A stretch of 64,000 bases of DNA from Mytilus galloprovincialis (lineage: Eukaryota > Mollusca > Bivalvia > Mytilida > Mytilidae): positions 90,842,416 to 90,906,415 of the forward strand of contig NC_134840.1 in NCBI RefSeq assembly GCF_965363235.1, in the 5' to 3' direction. The notes beneath the pieces were generated by a model. That model saw nothing but the letters and a program-made list of their open reading frames with translations, searched no databases and was not told the origin of the DNA. A program made the translations under genes and the position numbers. The number at the start of each line of letters is the position of its first letter. Positions within the stretch are counted from its first letter, which is position 1. This document shows, one piece after another, positions 46,446 through 60,100 of the stretch.

Positions 46446-49355
46446 TCATAAAATAAATTGATAGTAACTTCGAATAGATACAGAATGGCGAGGGACTTGA
46501 TGAAATACATTATTTGACATTGTTTTGTCTTCTTACTCCCGTTTTCTTCTTATTTAAATACATTTTAAATGATCTGTAAGCGTTTGCAAGATTTATTTAT
46601 ATTTGTTCTCGTGCATAACAGACTGAGCTTTTTATTCTTTTTTTTTTTTTTTTTTTTTTTACAATACTTTCTTATGAATGGTGCACGCCGTTTGTCGATG
46701 AAATTTTGTTTTTGAAATTAGAAATTAGAAATCCAAATAAGGATCCTGTGTGAAAATACGGGGAATTGAAGTTCACAATTAATGCAATTCTACTAAGAAG
46801 TCCATTCGTTTTTAAATGATCTCCAAAGAAGGAAATTCTTTTGGAAAGAGTACCGACAGAATTGAGAGAATCACTATACAAGCAGACGTATGAACTCCGA
46901 CAGAACATGGAAGGAACAAAAAAAGAGTAGTTGTACTTGGATATTTCAACCAAACAACGTTACCTATGTTTCATGCTAGAGTAAACAGTCTATGAAATTT
47001 ATCGGATTGTACAGAAAAAAATAAACAGTGTTGTAACAGCACAATATACATACAAACTGGAAAAGTGAACAGTTGGAAAGGGCTCGACTCATCAGCGTGA
47101 GATCGACACGGATCACGAAATAAACTAACAAAAAGACAAAAGACACAAAGTTCAGATCAGAAAGAGAACACACAGTTATTTGAAAGCACCTTCAAAACAA
47201 ATGTCGACTCATGAACAAATCCTACTAGTCTAGACTAAAGATCAGTACACATCCAACGGCTTTATAGATACGTAACAAACAGTCTCGGAAAAGTATGACC
47301 TTCAGTATTAACAATAAAGCCTACAATATGTACGCCTGGAAACAGAAAACTATAGTCAGTTAACTTGTCACGTTTCTTACTTGGTTCAGGAATTCCTTCA
47401 GGGAATTATAGAATCTTCGTTTTAACATGCCATTATTGTGTTCCTTTTATTTCAGTGGTGTTATCTGATCAATTACAAATGTATCAGAAAATCATTTGTC
47501 GTGATTCGTGTTACCTGTGTATTCCGCATTCCTGTAAGATTAAGAAACTTTCACTACCAGTTCAATCTTTAATGTATAACATATATTGCACGAACCAAGG
47601 AAGTGATACTTTTCTTAGGAAGATACCAAGATGACAAGAAATGTCGTTAAAATATAATAAAAATACAATGAAGCCTAAATTTCAAATTGATCTAATCAGG
47701 ATCTCCTACTAACTTTACTACTAACAGTGTCTAATCAGGACATCCTACTAACTTTACTACTAACAGTACCTAATCAGGATCTCCTACTAACTTTACTACT
47801 AACAGTGTCTAATCAGGACATCCTACTAACTTTACTACTAACAATGTCTAATCAGGACATCCTAATAACTTTACTACTAACAGTATCTAATCAGGACATC
47901 CTACTAACTTTACTACTAACAATGTCTAATCAGGACATTCTAATAACTTTACTACTAACAGTATCTAATCAGAACATCCTAATAACTTTACTACTAACAG
48001 TATCTAATCAGGACATCCTAATAACTTTACTACTAACAGTATCTAATCAGGACATCCTAATAACTTTACTCTAACATTCATATATATGTTCCTGACTAAA
48101 CCAATCTGATGAATACAAAGTTTAATTGCTGATATCAATGATTTTTATAGTATCAACATACAAATCCTTGCTGATATGTACCAATTACATGCCTTTTTCG
48201 AAGGTTTCCGAGAAATTCCTATGTTTACCGAAGTCTTCTGAAATCTTTGTACTTGCATTCCGACTGTAATTCGTGATCACTGGGTGAATTGAATAATACA
48301 AAATCTGCGAAAGGTTACATTATAAAAATAAAACATAAGAAAAAAATTACTGCAAAATCTACATTAAAATTTTCCCTGAAATGGAAATACCTCACAGAAC
48401 CCCTTTACCTAAACAGACCTAACAAATTGTGAACACGAAACAGTGTTAGGGGCCATGTGTCAGCGTGTTTGTACTTTTTGTTATCAATATTTCTATGTTC
48501 AGAACATTTTGTATAAAAGGATTTAGTAATGGTTTGGTAGTTACTTGCGTTTGGTTGTAAATATTCAGGTTATAAAAAAAACCCTCTGTAATTAAACGAA
48601 AGGTACTTGGTTTCAATCAGAGATGATTTAGGAAGTTCTGACTAGGTGCAACTTAGGTGCTGTCGAACGAATATAACAACGTTTAAAACAAACATTTCTC
48701 TCTGAGGTTTGCTTCTTATATTTCGGCTTTTTCAGATGACCAAGTAATTAAAACATGCTGCATACAAACCGCCTTATATTTTTACTAGTAAAATTCACAA
48801 ATAATTTCTGATTATTATTATTTTATGTCCATTTTCGATAGATCTATTTTCTTGTCTTAGGTTTTCAATTGCATATATCTAAAACAAATTACCACCCACC
48901 TGCCGCTCTCCTCCCGCCTCCAAAAAAGTAAATACATAAATAAAAATAAAATGAATAAATAAATAAAAACACCTACAACAACAAAAAACAGCCAATACCA
49001 AAAATTAGCACATAGATCTATATGTAGAATTCTATAATTTTGATATACAACACGTTTTGTACGAGAGAAAAACCCAGTATTGTTCCAATTTCCCAATGCG
49101 TTTTAAAATATTGTAGGTAATTTATTGTTGTTTTCTATCCAACAGAAAGATTGAAATTTTGTATTTATATGTCCTCGGCAAATAAATGATAGCCAACAAA
49201 GTAAGTGACAATTAAGTTACAAAACTTCTGCATTCATCTGTACGCAGAGTCCTTGTAATTAAATACAACAACAGAAAGAAAAAAATGCTTTTTGTAATGT
49301 AAGGTAGACATGTACTGATGTCTAAGGTCTAACTGAAAGGTCCCTAATATCATAC
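46446..49355. other. Intergenic region with a 39-bp tandem array
   Basis: Apart from the array at 47692-48076 and a poly-T run (about 46637-46661), no gene is supported. A short plus-strand frame near 46840-46930 (ERVPTELRESLYKQTYELRQ) looks protein-like, but it has no exon boundaries I can defend. Confidence 0.4.
47692..48076 (+). repeat. 39-bp tandem repeat, about 9.9 copies
   Basis: The unit is CTAATCAGGACATCCTACTA followed by ACTTTACTACTAACAGTGT. Because 39 is a multiple of three, one frame stays open with a 13-residue unit, SNQDILLTLLLTV. Variants (GAT for GAC, AATAAC for ACTAAC) alternate between units, which suggests local gene conversion or unequal exchange. No start context or splice site supports translation. 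Confidence 0.9.
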
Positions 49356-49839
49356 CATGATCAGGAAGCATCAGAACATTAGACACGTTATAACGTTCTA
49401 CACTTCGACATACATAATCCTTATACTGGAACGGCGTGATGTTAGTAATGCACATCTGTGAAGTTCTCACGACATTTCTGATATACCTAACATTCATGTC
49501 ATTTCATTTCTTCGCTAACTACTGCAAAGAAGGTAAGTACAGAGAAGATTACGTTTTCACAAATAATGCACTTTGTATCATTTCAATGCAAATCTTTATA
49601 TAAAACTAATAAAAAGATATTGTGAAACAAATAACAAGCATACAGAATTTCAAGATATGTTATTTGGATATTAAGAATTTGAAACTTAATATAGACTACC
49701 AGACTATGGCCCTGCTTAATTGAGTGCATGGTTTTATTTTCTGTCATGAAGAAGATACATGTTGTCAAGTCATCAATCGTAAAATTACCTATTTCTGGAG
49801 ATAAACAATCCATTCCCTTTGCATTCGTTGTCAAAATCG
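49356..49839 (-). CDS. Possible Ig-like domain exons (partial, tentative)
   Basis: Two minus-strand exons join in frame: 49839-49700 (46 codons, entering in phase 1, donor GTAGTC in phase 0) and 49455-49356 (acceptor ACTTCACAG, 33 codons, donor GTATGA in phase 1). The product has MDCLSPEIGNFTIDDLTTC, then HSLMCITNITPFQYKDYVCR. The last part resembles the E-F strands of an Ig fold (L.I.N.T....Y.C). Flanking phase-1 introns are typical of Ig-domain exons. The usual core Trp is not seen, and no signal peptide or membrane exon was located, so this may be a partial or decayed gene. Confidence 0.33.
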
Positions 49840-51093
49840 CTTACAAATAAATGTTCAAAGAATTTATATATGGTCCACCATTGCCAGTTGGTGAAACTTT
49901 CATATGGCAGAAATGGTTAGAGTCATAGGGGAAGGGTTGAGATCTCATAAACATGTTTAAAATCCGGATCCAGTGTACTAAAAAAATATTGACACCGTAT
50001 GTTTGTGGCATAACATCGTGGCCACAAGTTAATTTTTTTTTCTGTTTAGTATTAAATTTATATTAAGATCCATTTTGTTACAGCTTGTGATCAATATTAT
50101 TTGGCAATCGCCAATGGCAGTCAGCAGGGTTAAAGAACATCAGTTGTTCGACCTGTTAGTCAAATGCGTTTTGTTTAAATATACTTTTTCACCTTTTTGG
50201 TCTTTTGGAAAATGTTGTTTGTGCTGTTTTTAGACGAAATTTGTTTTACATGCACACGTATAAAAATCGCGGTTTTTATCCAACACAATCATAGGTTTGA
50301 ACGTACTTTTCAATTTAGACTCGTATAAACATATTACTTTACCAAATGTTGTGAGTTGAACTTTACCAAATGATGTGAGTTGATGTTGTTAGGTAAACGC
50401 GTAACAAGAACAAGCACACAAGTTTGGAAAATGGTTGAATCACGATTACGTTTGTTCTTACTAGTATTTTGCGCTGTTGAACCAGTGTCCCAGGTTAATG
50501 GGATTGTTTGCATGCGGCCCGGACGTGAGACATATAAGCATTATGATTATATGTCTCACGTCAGCAGCCTGTAATTCAGTGATTGTTGTAGGTCGTTGAG
50601 TATTATCTTTGTTTTTCGTTTATTGTTGTTTACATGAATAAGGTTGTTGGTTTCTCTTTTGAATTGTTTTACATTTTGTCATTTCGGGATCTTAAAAAGT
50701 TTACTATACGAAATGGGTTTCAAGCTTTTTTTATGCTGTACGATGATATATTATAGTTTCTTCACTCAACGTCACTTGGTTTCTGTTTTATTATTGGTAA
50801 TCAAACCACCTTATATCTCTTTATACATGTTACCTCTTCTGGATTTGTCAGTTGTTTTGGGACAATTCAAATTTCAAATACCTACGAGCAAGTCAGGAAG
50901 GAAAAACACACAAAGAATAACCCATAAAGTAGACAAGATTATGTAGTTCTTCGCAATTGTCTTTTATCTAAAATCTATTAATCATTATCAAAGGAGAAAT
51001 CATTTAAAAAAACTATCATAAATAGCTAAAGTCAAATGTTTTCACACATATTGACTGTATAGTAATGTACTGACTTTATGTTTTAACTATAGA
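49840..51093. other. Region upstream of the cassette gene
   Basis: No gene is recognised. It contains a short direct repeat (TTTACCAAATG(T/A)TGTGAGTTGA, 50337-50382) and a small palindrome (GTGAGACATATA/TATATGTCTCAC, 50525-50560) beside an AGCAGCCTGTAATTCAGTG repeat segment. The cassette gene's 5' UTR and promoter should lie here. A possible acceptor, TTTTAACTATAG, ends at 51092, one base before the two-base leader of the ATG. Confidence 0.4.
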
Positions 51094-51158
51094 ATGAAGA
51101 TCCTAGTCTTGTTAACGGCTTGCCTTCTGGTGGCAGCTGATGCCAGACCGACAAAGGA
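51094..51158 (+). other. Signal-peptide exon of the cassette gene
   Basis: It encodes MKILVLLTACLLVAADA followed by RPTKE, with a likely signal peptidase cut after Ala-Asp-Ala. It ends in phase 2, matching the entry phase of all A exons, so any A exon can follow it. Confidence 0.85.
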
Positions 51159-54100
51159 GTAAGTGTTTACAACAATATATACATTCTTCTTTTGTTCATA
51201 AGACATTTGCGTTATTTATCATAATTAAATTTAAAACCAAAAGACATCTCGAGGTCTGGATACGATCTTCAACAATCGTCAAGACTATATTAGTATCTAT
51301 GCAAAGTGTAATGCTTTAACTCGGCCCAAATCCATGCAAGGACTATCAAAATCAATACATAAGAATAGATAATAGATAAAGACATTCTTTAACGCGGCTA
51401 TTTACTTTGGAAGATTGTGAAAAACCGATGACGTTGAAGATCCCCCAAAACGTTGTTAACTTATTTTATTCTTTCCATTCAGATTTGTTTTTAATTAATC
51501 TACTATCTTCTCCAACAACCCTTTCCATTTCATGTCATGAATTAACAGATTTACCTTACCTGTAATTCTTATTCAGGGAGAGATTCCTGAAAGACACACT
51601 CCAGGGTGTATTAGATCAACTGAAGGTTCAACTCCATGCCTTGGGAGGCACATTTACAGATACATTTAAACAAGTTGGACAAGCTGCTGCACAGTCTGGA
51701 TCAGATTTACTGAGTCAGGCTTTACAACAAGCAACACAACTTGCTGCAGCTGGGGCTACAAGTAAGTGATTAAAACAAAGCCAGTGCCAATATTGTTGGT
51801 TTTTCTATATCGGTGCTTTTTATCTGTGTCCTTGGAAATGACTTATTTGCATAGATTAATGCATTGACGCCTTGCAATAATATATTTTTTAAACACATTT
51901 CGTTTTTTCAGATCTTCTAACAAATCTTCAACACACCTCAGAACCAGATCCAAGGTAATAAACAATGTGTTTTAGATTTTCTACTGTTTCATTTTGTTCA
52001 TGCTATCATTTAATAGCAATATTTTGCATTAACGTTTTAATGTTTGGTAAACAAATGTTTCAAAGGCCTATTTATTAGATATTGGTTTTGAATCCTTTGT
52101 TTCTTTTTTCTTGAAAAATACTGCTTTATCATATTTGGTTATTCCAAAGCAAAAGTAAAACGACATTTGTTGCCAATTATCTCGGTAAATCTTTTCATAG
52201 ATAAAATTAACAAATTAACATTAATGGTCAGACATGCAACTTTGAATATTGTTGTATCTATATTGTCGAAAGAAGTTGTTTATACTTAATCTGAAACTAT
52301 GTTCTTTAGCAAGAGATTTCTGAAGGATGACGTACAGCACATATTGGCACAATTGAAACTTCAGTTGAATGCATTAGGTGGAACATTCAATGAAACCTTC
52401 AAACAAGTTGGACAAGCTGCTGCACAGCAAGGAACAGATTTGTTACACCAAGCTTTACAACAAGGAACAAATCTTGCAGTGAAAGGAGCTTTTAGTATGT
52501 GTGTTTGATAACGTTTGGTTTTTCATTGTTCGCATGTTTAAATATAAACAAATTGTCTATTTTTACGATCCAATCCGTACGAATAAGGTTTCTGAGTTAC
52601 AGAAAGCAGTGAACTTTATTGCAACTCACAATCTATTACTTTGTCATTAAATTTCCAAATGCCTATTTAAAATTCATACAACTTTAAAAACGAATGCAAT
52701 GATCAGTAAGCAGAGATCGAGTTGAGTTGATCATGTGTTCTGAAACAACAAAGAAATCTGGTTTTATTGCATACCACATATGTTTGTAGGTTGAGATGAG
52801 TATTTAAAACAAATAACGAGAACAAATAACGTGAACAAATATTTAAAGATTTTTCCGCCAAGAAAAGGGCGTATGTTATGTGAAGTGCATTGCCTGATTT
52901 CATGAAGTTAAATCTAGGAAAGAACTTCGACTACAGGATATCTTATATTATCTCTCTTGTAGCCAAAGAACACAATTTTCTTTTACAAAATAATGCTATG
53001 AAGAAAATCATTCTTTTTCTGCAATATCCTGACATTACCGTGGTTATTTTATGAAAAAGAAATCATTTTGAAACACTGTTAATAATTTACTCTCTTTAGT
53101 TATAGACATGAGTAAAAAGAGATGTGAGATTAACGTTCTCTTAGACATGAACTAAACATAAAAAGGCCAAAAAATATATTTTCGAATTTGTTGTTCCATA
53201 GTTCACGTGCGACGAAATAAAGAAACCAAGATGGCAATTATACAAATCTTCGGACAAATTATTTTAAATCTAAAAATGCTTGAAATAGAAACTATAACTG
53301 CTGAACATAGTGAAATACAAAAACGTTTGAAAATTTGACGGTACACTGAAAAAAGAAGAAACAAGTAGGACAACTTGCTGCTCCACAAGGAACATATTCC
53401 TAGAGCGACCGCTACTTTATTTCTTAAAAAAAAGAACCTGTTTTGTTTTGAATCTACTTTGGGTGAACGGAACCAAAACTTAAGTTCGTCTATTAGTGTA
53501 TTGTATATCCCATTTTCATTTGAGCATTATCATTGGAATCGTTTCGACAGACCTTATATGCTCTGTTATTCCAACTTAACAATGATTGATTGTCACATAA
53601 GTTGAAATTTATGTTTAGTATAAAACATATATATTTATATTTTTACTCGAAAGTGTGTACCATGTTGTAATTTTGTAATCGTGTTCCAGTTTATTGTTTT
53701 GTGTTTCCTTTTCTTGCTGGTTAGCTTGTGCATTTTTTTTATTACGTATTATTGAAATGTTATTTTTTTTTATTCATTAAGGCCATTACATATTTCTATT
53801 AGCAGAACTATTCAGTATTATGCAGACGTATATTCTTTTTCAGATTTGTTGACTAATCTTGCCCACCCTGATGGCACAAAGGCAAGGTAATACTCTCCTT
53901 TTATCCTCAATACTAGTATATTTCGCCTTTATGGCAGCATAATGTAGTAACTTTTAAAAAAATCTAAATTATATAAGGCCGTCTCTGTGTTTTTCATGAA
54001 AAGACTTATTTTAAAACAGATTGTTTGGTTTCTCAATGTTTTATAAGTGTGACTTATTTGATATACGGGAAACTTTTTTCAATGTTTTAAAATATGACAG

Positions 54101-57100
54101 GAATCAAATTAGGGTTTAATCACATGAAATTATAAGAAAGACGTTTTTCTTATCAATGAAGGCCGTACGGTTGGATATGATTGCTTACATTTGAACTGTG
54201 GTGGGCAATTGTCTCATTTGCAATCAAACCACATCTCCTTATTTTCATATTATAGAATAAACTTAAGATATCATTACGCAAACGTGAATTGTAATTATTT
54301 TGTTCGGAAAATGAGGTAATTTAAAGCTTTAAACATCTATGGTAGTTCATTTAGGATCTTCAAGAACATAATTTTTATTCCAGATAACAAATTAAACATA
54401 TCACGGATAAAAACAGTTATTATAAACGAATTTGTTGAATTGATCTATACTTTTATATTGTCCTTTGTATCGTTTTCTATCCAATGATGCTACTTGGTAT
54501 TTCATTTAATATGCTATACACTAAAGATTATGGATTACTTTTTTCAGCAAAAGATTCTTGAAAGACACATTCCAAGGCGTTTTGGACAAGCTTAATGAAC
54601 AACTCACTGCTCTTGGACAAACATTCAAAGAAACATTCAAACAAGTAGGACAAGTTGCTGCCCAACAAGGAACAGATCTGTTGAACCAAGCTTTACAACA
54701 AGGAGCACAAGTAGCCGCTAATGGGGCAACAAGTAAGCGTCAGCATTAAATTGTGTTATCAAAATGACTCATACAGTTGACATCATAAGAAAATGTTTAA
54801 ACATTCATATAACATAACTAAAAAAATGAAATGATATGAAACAATATTACATATGGTGTAGCATTCTACTTTTTTCTTTGGTCATTACGATCACATGTTT
54901 CAAAGTTTATTAAATGTATCCAAAGCCTTGTTTTATTTTGAAGTATATTGACGCTACATGTTTCTATTTTTAAAAATGTACTCTGACGGTCAATATAAAA
55001 AGTCTTGCTTAATTTCGATCTATGACGTTGTAAAGTTTTTTACCCAAAGCATTTCAAATAAATTTTAATAATAGTTTATAATATTTACTTACATTATGAA
55101 TCCGATATAAAAATGGCAATATAAAATATTTTAAAAGATGTAATTACCAATTTCTTTTTTCGCCATTTAGATCTTCTGACTAACCTTCAACATCCCGACG
55201 GAACAAGGTAATGTATATTTCACGGAACAAGATTATGTCTATTTCTTCATTTTTGAAACGTACATCTTCTTAAATGGTTATCAAAACATATGTCCTCATT
55301 TCATATTGTTTTGAATGCATTAGAGGCATTTTCTTAATGAGGGTTTTGATATCAGATTTATAATAGACAAACAATTCTTATTCTGCGCTGTGGTATGAAT
55401 CCTTATAATTGGCTTTAACGTATCTTATTTTACTGTAGGAAACACGTAATGGGTGTCACTCGTGGAGTAGCAACCAACTTTTGGTTTTTGTTATCTCGAA
55501 TGATGTTTATTTTCCCATTCTGATTTTTAAAACCAGAAATATGGGAAGTGCACACACAAATCTATATTGTACAGTATTGTTTTGCAAATGTCTTCTTAAG
55601 ATTAATTATTTAAAAAAAAATTACAGAAAAAGGTTCTTGAAAGATACATTTCAAGGTGTCCTGGATCAACTGAAGGTACAACTCCATGCTTTAGGTGAAA
55701 CCTTTGGAGAAACTTTCAAGCAGGTTGGACAGGCTGCTGCACAACAAGGAACAGATCTACTGAACCAAGCTCTGCAACAAGGAACACAGTTAGCAGCAAA
55801 TGGAGCAACAAGTAAAACTTATTCTCAAATATACAAAGGATTAAATATAATGCAATTTTCACAGAAGCAAACAAAAGTTATACAATCATATAATACATTG
55901 AAGTTTGCAATGTGTCGTAAATCAGCACATTAAGATACAAATGATAAAAAAAAAAAGTTCATAATCAGATAACTCTCTAGCTACATCAATTATGTCGATA
56001 TTTTCTACAAGGTTTTGTCTACATCAAATACCAGCTTTTTCATAATGATAAAATTTACTTAAAATAAGACGTTCTTATATCTTAGTACTTAAAAAAGTAT
56101 TCATAGTTTCTGTTATAACGTTCAGTTCTTAAAACATATAATCCGAAGAAAATTCGAAACGGAAAGTCCCTAATCTAATGGCAAAATCAAAAGCTCAAAC
56201 ATATCAAACGAATGGACAACTTGAACAACTGTCATAGTTTTGACTTGGTACAATTAGACATCTTCGAGATTGATTTGTCCGGACATTGAAATCCTTTAAA
56301 GTATATTTTTGATAAAATAAACAAATAAAAGTTCAATGCATCATGCTAATTGAAACTCAACTCACAAAATAAAGATGAACATCTATAAAGAAAACAAAAA
56401 CATCACGTGAAACGAACGAAAATTTCCTGCATTCAAAATTAACATTAATTCACAGGACTGAACAAATTTGTTGCGTCCGTTTTATGATCCCTTGCTGAAT
56501 ATTACAAATATTATGTTTTTGTCTTAATGATATTCACATACCTTTTTTACTTGAAAAAGCATTTATAAGATTTTATAAGATGGATGCATAGGGCTTGTTC
56601 ACATCATGAACATAATCAGATGAAGCTGCAGCTTTAATTTTTTTAATTTACTTCTTACAGATCTTCTTACTAACCTTCAACATGCAGCAGTCACGGACGA
56701 AACAAGGTAGTTCTTACGTCACAAAATAGTTCACTATGTATACAATAAAGTCGCTAAATAAAACAGTTCATCATTTTGTCAATTGTCAAGCAAATTATTT
56801 TTTTTAAATTGCTGCAGAGATTACATTGAAAGAAAGGGTCAAGTCAATTACACAGCCAGTCTTTTAAAAACATTTTGAATGGGTAGACTGTCATGGATGA
56901 TTTTTTACATTCTTTTAATTGAAAGAGTATCTCCATTGATATAACTGCTTATTGGTTGGCTATATATTCACGCTCAAATGCAACATTGTTCGCCGATACA
57001 GATGTTAATCATGGCTATAAGAACATTTGTATTTTCTCAACAGCAAAAGATTTTTAAAAGACACATTCCAAGGCGTTTTAGACAAGCTTAATGAACAACT

Positions 57101-60100
57101 AAATGCTCTTGGACAAACATTTAAAGAAACATTTAAACAAGTTGGACAAGTTGCTGCACAATCAGGAACCGATCTGTTAAACCAAGCTTTACAACAAGGA
57201 GCACAGCTTGCAGCTAATGGAGCTACAAGTAAATATCTTATTTTTATCAGAAGTTAAATACCAGAGAAATATTTAGGCTCTAATAACAACTTCTGATATT
57301 GTGATGTTTCATACAATCGTTATGATTAGGATAACATATAACCCTATAATAAGTTGTTCAAATATCTGTTGTAATATTTTTCATAAACGTATTTTGATGC
57401 TTGAAACATAGAATGAAATTCAAAACAGTGTGGCTCGTTACAGACAAACGTTCACCTAAATTGTCCCAGTCAATGGATGAATTTAATGTGTCAATCAATG
57501 GCCACAGCCACACTGTTTTGAATTTCATTCTATGCCCTGGGCAATAAGCAGAAGCATATTGTTCAATGATATTATCTTTAAGAAAACATAGCTTTTCTAT
57601 GGCATTGATGAGAAATTCCATGCAGCTTCTAACATCTAACACTTTAAACCTAAACAACTTAGTAGGAATGCTTGATTGATAATGTTATTTAATTCAAGTT
57701 GCATTTTACAATATGAAAGTGGGCCTATTTTCTCCGCTTTGTTTAACTTAACTGGTAGAAATGTTCTGCAGGAAACATTTTATTATTATTGTTCGTTTAA
57801 TTAATTTGTTTATTAAATTTTCAAAAGTAAGAAAAACCAATTAATTAAATTATAAATTGTTACATTTGATCATATTTACAATTAAAAAAGTACACAAAAA
57901 AGTACACAAAAATCAACACCGTAGATTTCCTAATAGAAATTTACTAATCCTCCATCGCCGTTCACACTTTCAACGAAACAAGTTACCTAAAAGAGGGGCG
58001 AAAGATACAAGAACGACAGTCAAACTCATAGATCGAAAATAAACTGACAACGCCATGGCTAAAAAAATAAAAAGACAAACAGACAAATAAAAGTATACAA
58101 GATACAACATAGAAAACTAAATACTAAGCAACACGAACCCCACCAAAAACTGGAGGAATCTCAGGTGCTCTGGAAGGGTAAAAAGATTTTGCTCCACATG
58201 TGCCACCCGTCGTGTTGTTCGTATTTTTACAAACTCGGAAATTAGTCTTATTCAGTAGGTCATATTCATGGTGAAAGGGGAAGTAGGTTGTAGTTCCGAC
58301 ATGAGGAACATAAGGAACATGTCCGATATCAGCTTTGAAACAGTTATTCCATAACGGTCAACCAGTTCGTGATGACGCCCGTAAAAATTTACGAAGGGAT
58401 GATTTCAACTTCGCCATTTGGAGTTCTTGGTTAAATAGCTTTCTTGTGAGCTACTTTTAAGAGCGTTTAATTAGCTCAAATTGTTTTTTTTTCAGATCTC
58501 CTTACAAATCTCCAAAATCCTGATGGAACAAGGTAAAAATTAATTTTTGTCAGTATTGTATAGATTTTGTTAGGAAGGATATTAATATCTGGCATTGTGA
58601 ACAAGTAAAGGAAGGTGACTTTTTAATATTATTGATTCGCATCATTTTACACATGGTCATGTGACTGATCGTCTTTTATCATAAAGGCTAGCTGTCTTTT
58701 ATTAGAAAGATGCATTATATGTACGTACAAAAGATAACATATTGGGTTTTGCAATTACGTACATAGTAATTAAATCATTAGCTGTGAGTAAGTTTCAACA
58801 TCTATGAGTACCCTTAGATCGGTGCGCTGTGGTTTTTTCCGTTAATTTGTCATGGATTATTTTTGTGTGTAGTTCCAATCTATTTGGTAAAGGGTTTTAA
58901 TGATTTTTTTTGGTTTGTTCTTGTGTTGTGCAGTTACGCCAAATTTGTTATAGCGTTTAATAAGCCTAGAGCATGAAATTCCGTAGTGGTCGTTGGTTGC
59001 TGTCTGTACTATTTATTAGTCTTCTTTTGTTGTTTTTATACTTAAAATCGTTTTGTTACTATAATACGAAATAAAATATATTTTAATATATCATAATGGC
59101 TCGAACCAGGGTTGATTCGTTCACATAAAACATAGTAAGACAAGCATAGTAACGTTAAGTCAGTAGAATAAACATACAAAATTGAATATCTAGTGCAAAT
59201 ATTGATTTTTTTTTATATATATAAACCCTTTTCAAAGCTCGTGAATTCTGAAAACATCACAAGCTGCTGACATTGCCTGAAGATAATAGTATGAATTAAA
59301 TGCTTAATAATAAATAGTTAAAATATTGTTAACATATACAGAGACTATTTTCTAGAAAAGTTATATTTGTAAGCAACTTTTGTCAAATTACAATATGATG
59401 TATTCTGACCTAACCTGTTTAGATAATTCGATACGTTGTACAGGCACTACTTCTTCAAGTGCTGGGAGTAGATGGAAATTAGGTGACTTATCAATGAAAA
59501 CTTTATTACTATAAATTGTTGTACCGTCACTGTATTACATAATTTTCTGCTCCATTCTTTTCTCCTATTTTTTTTTGGGGGGGGGATAAAATGATAGACT
59601 CTCTATATTTTTATTTTTTATTTTTTACTGCATTATTCGGCTGATAATGTCTAAGATCCTTATCAATAAATGCAGTATATTTTCGTCCGTTACACATGTC
59701 TACTAATATCTACTATAATATAAATATTCATTTCATAACTGCAGGAAAAGATTTTTAAAGGACACATTTCAAGGAGTTCTTGATAAACTTAATGAACAGC
59801 TCAAAGCTCTCGGGAACACATTTTCAGAAACCTTTAAACAAGTAGGACAAGTTGCTGCTCAACAAGGCACAGATCTTTTGAACCAAGCTTTACAACAAGG
59901 AGCACAAGTAGCTGCTAATGGAGCAACAAGTAAGAATCTGTCAATATTTTGTAATACTACAGTATAATATAAAAAAAAAGATATTGGTGGTCTTTTATCA
60001 AAAGTTTACCCCTTGAAATAAAATGCAAATAAGCTCAGGTACACTCTTCTATTAAATGATTTTATTTATGAATTTACCGATTTTAAAAAGATTAACCACC

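Larger units (their letters stand above)
57044..58533 (+). other. Cassette 5 (exons A5 and B5)
   Basis: A5 (57044-57228) is close to A3 in sequence, with QSGTDLLNQALQQGAQLA. B5 (58497-58533) reads LLTNLQNPDGT. The intron holds an inverted repeat at 57408-57534 and dispersed repeat R4 (57905-58290). Confidence 0.88.

Noticed and set aside
47692-48076. CRISPR-like array
   Set aside because: Units are contiguous with no spacers; it is a plain tandem repeat.
55481-55933. 150-codon frame spanning intron and exon A4
   Set aside because: Only 55627-55811 is exon; the rest is intron on both sides, shown by the conserved splice borders of all A exons.
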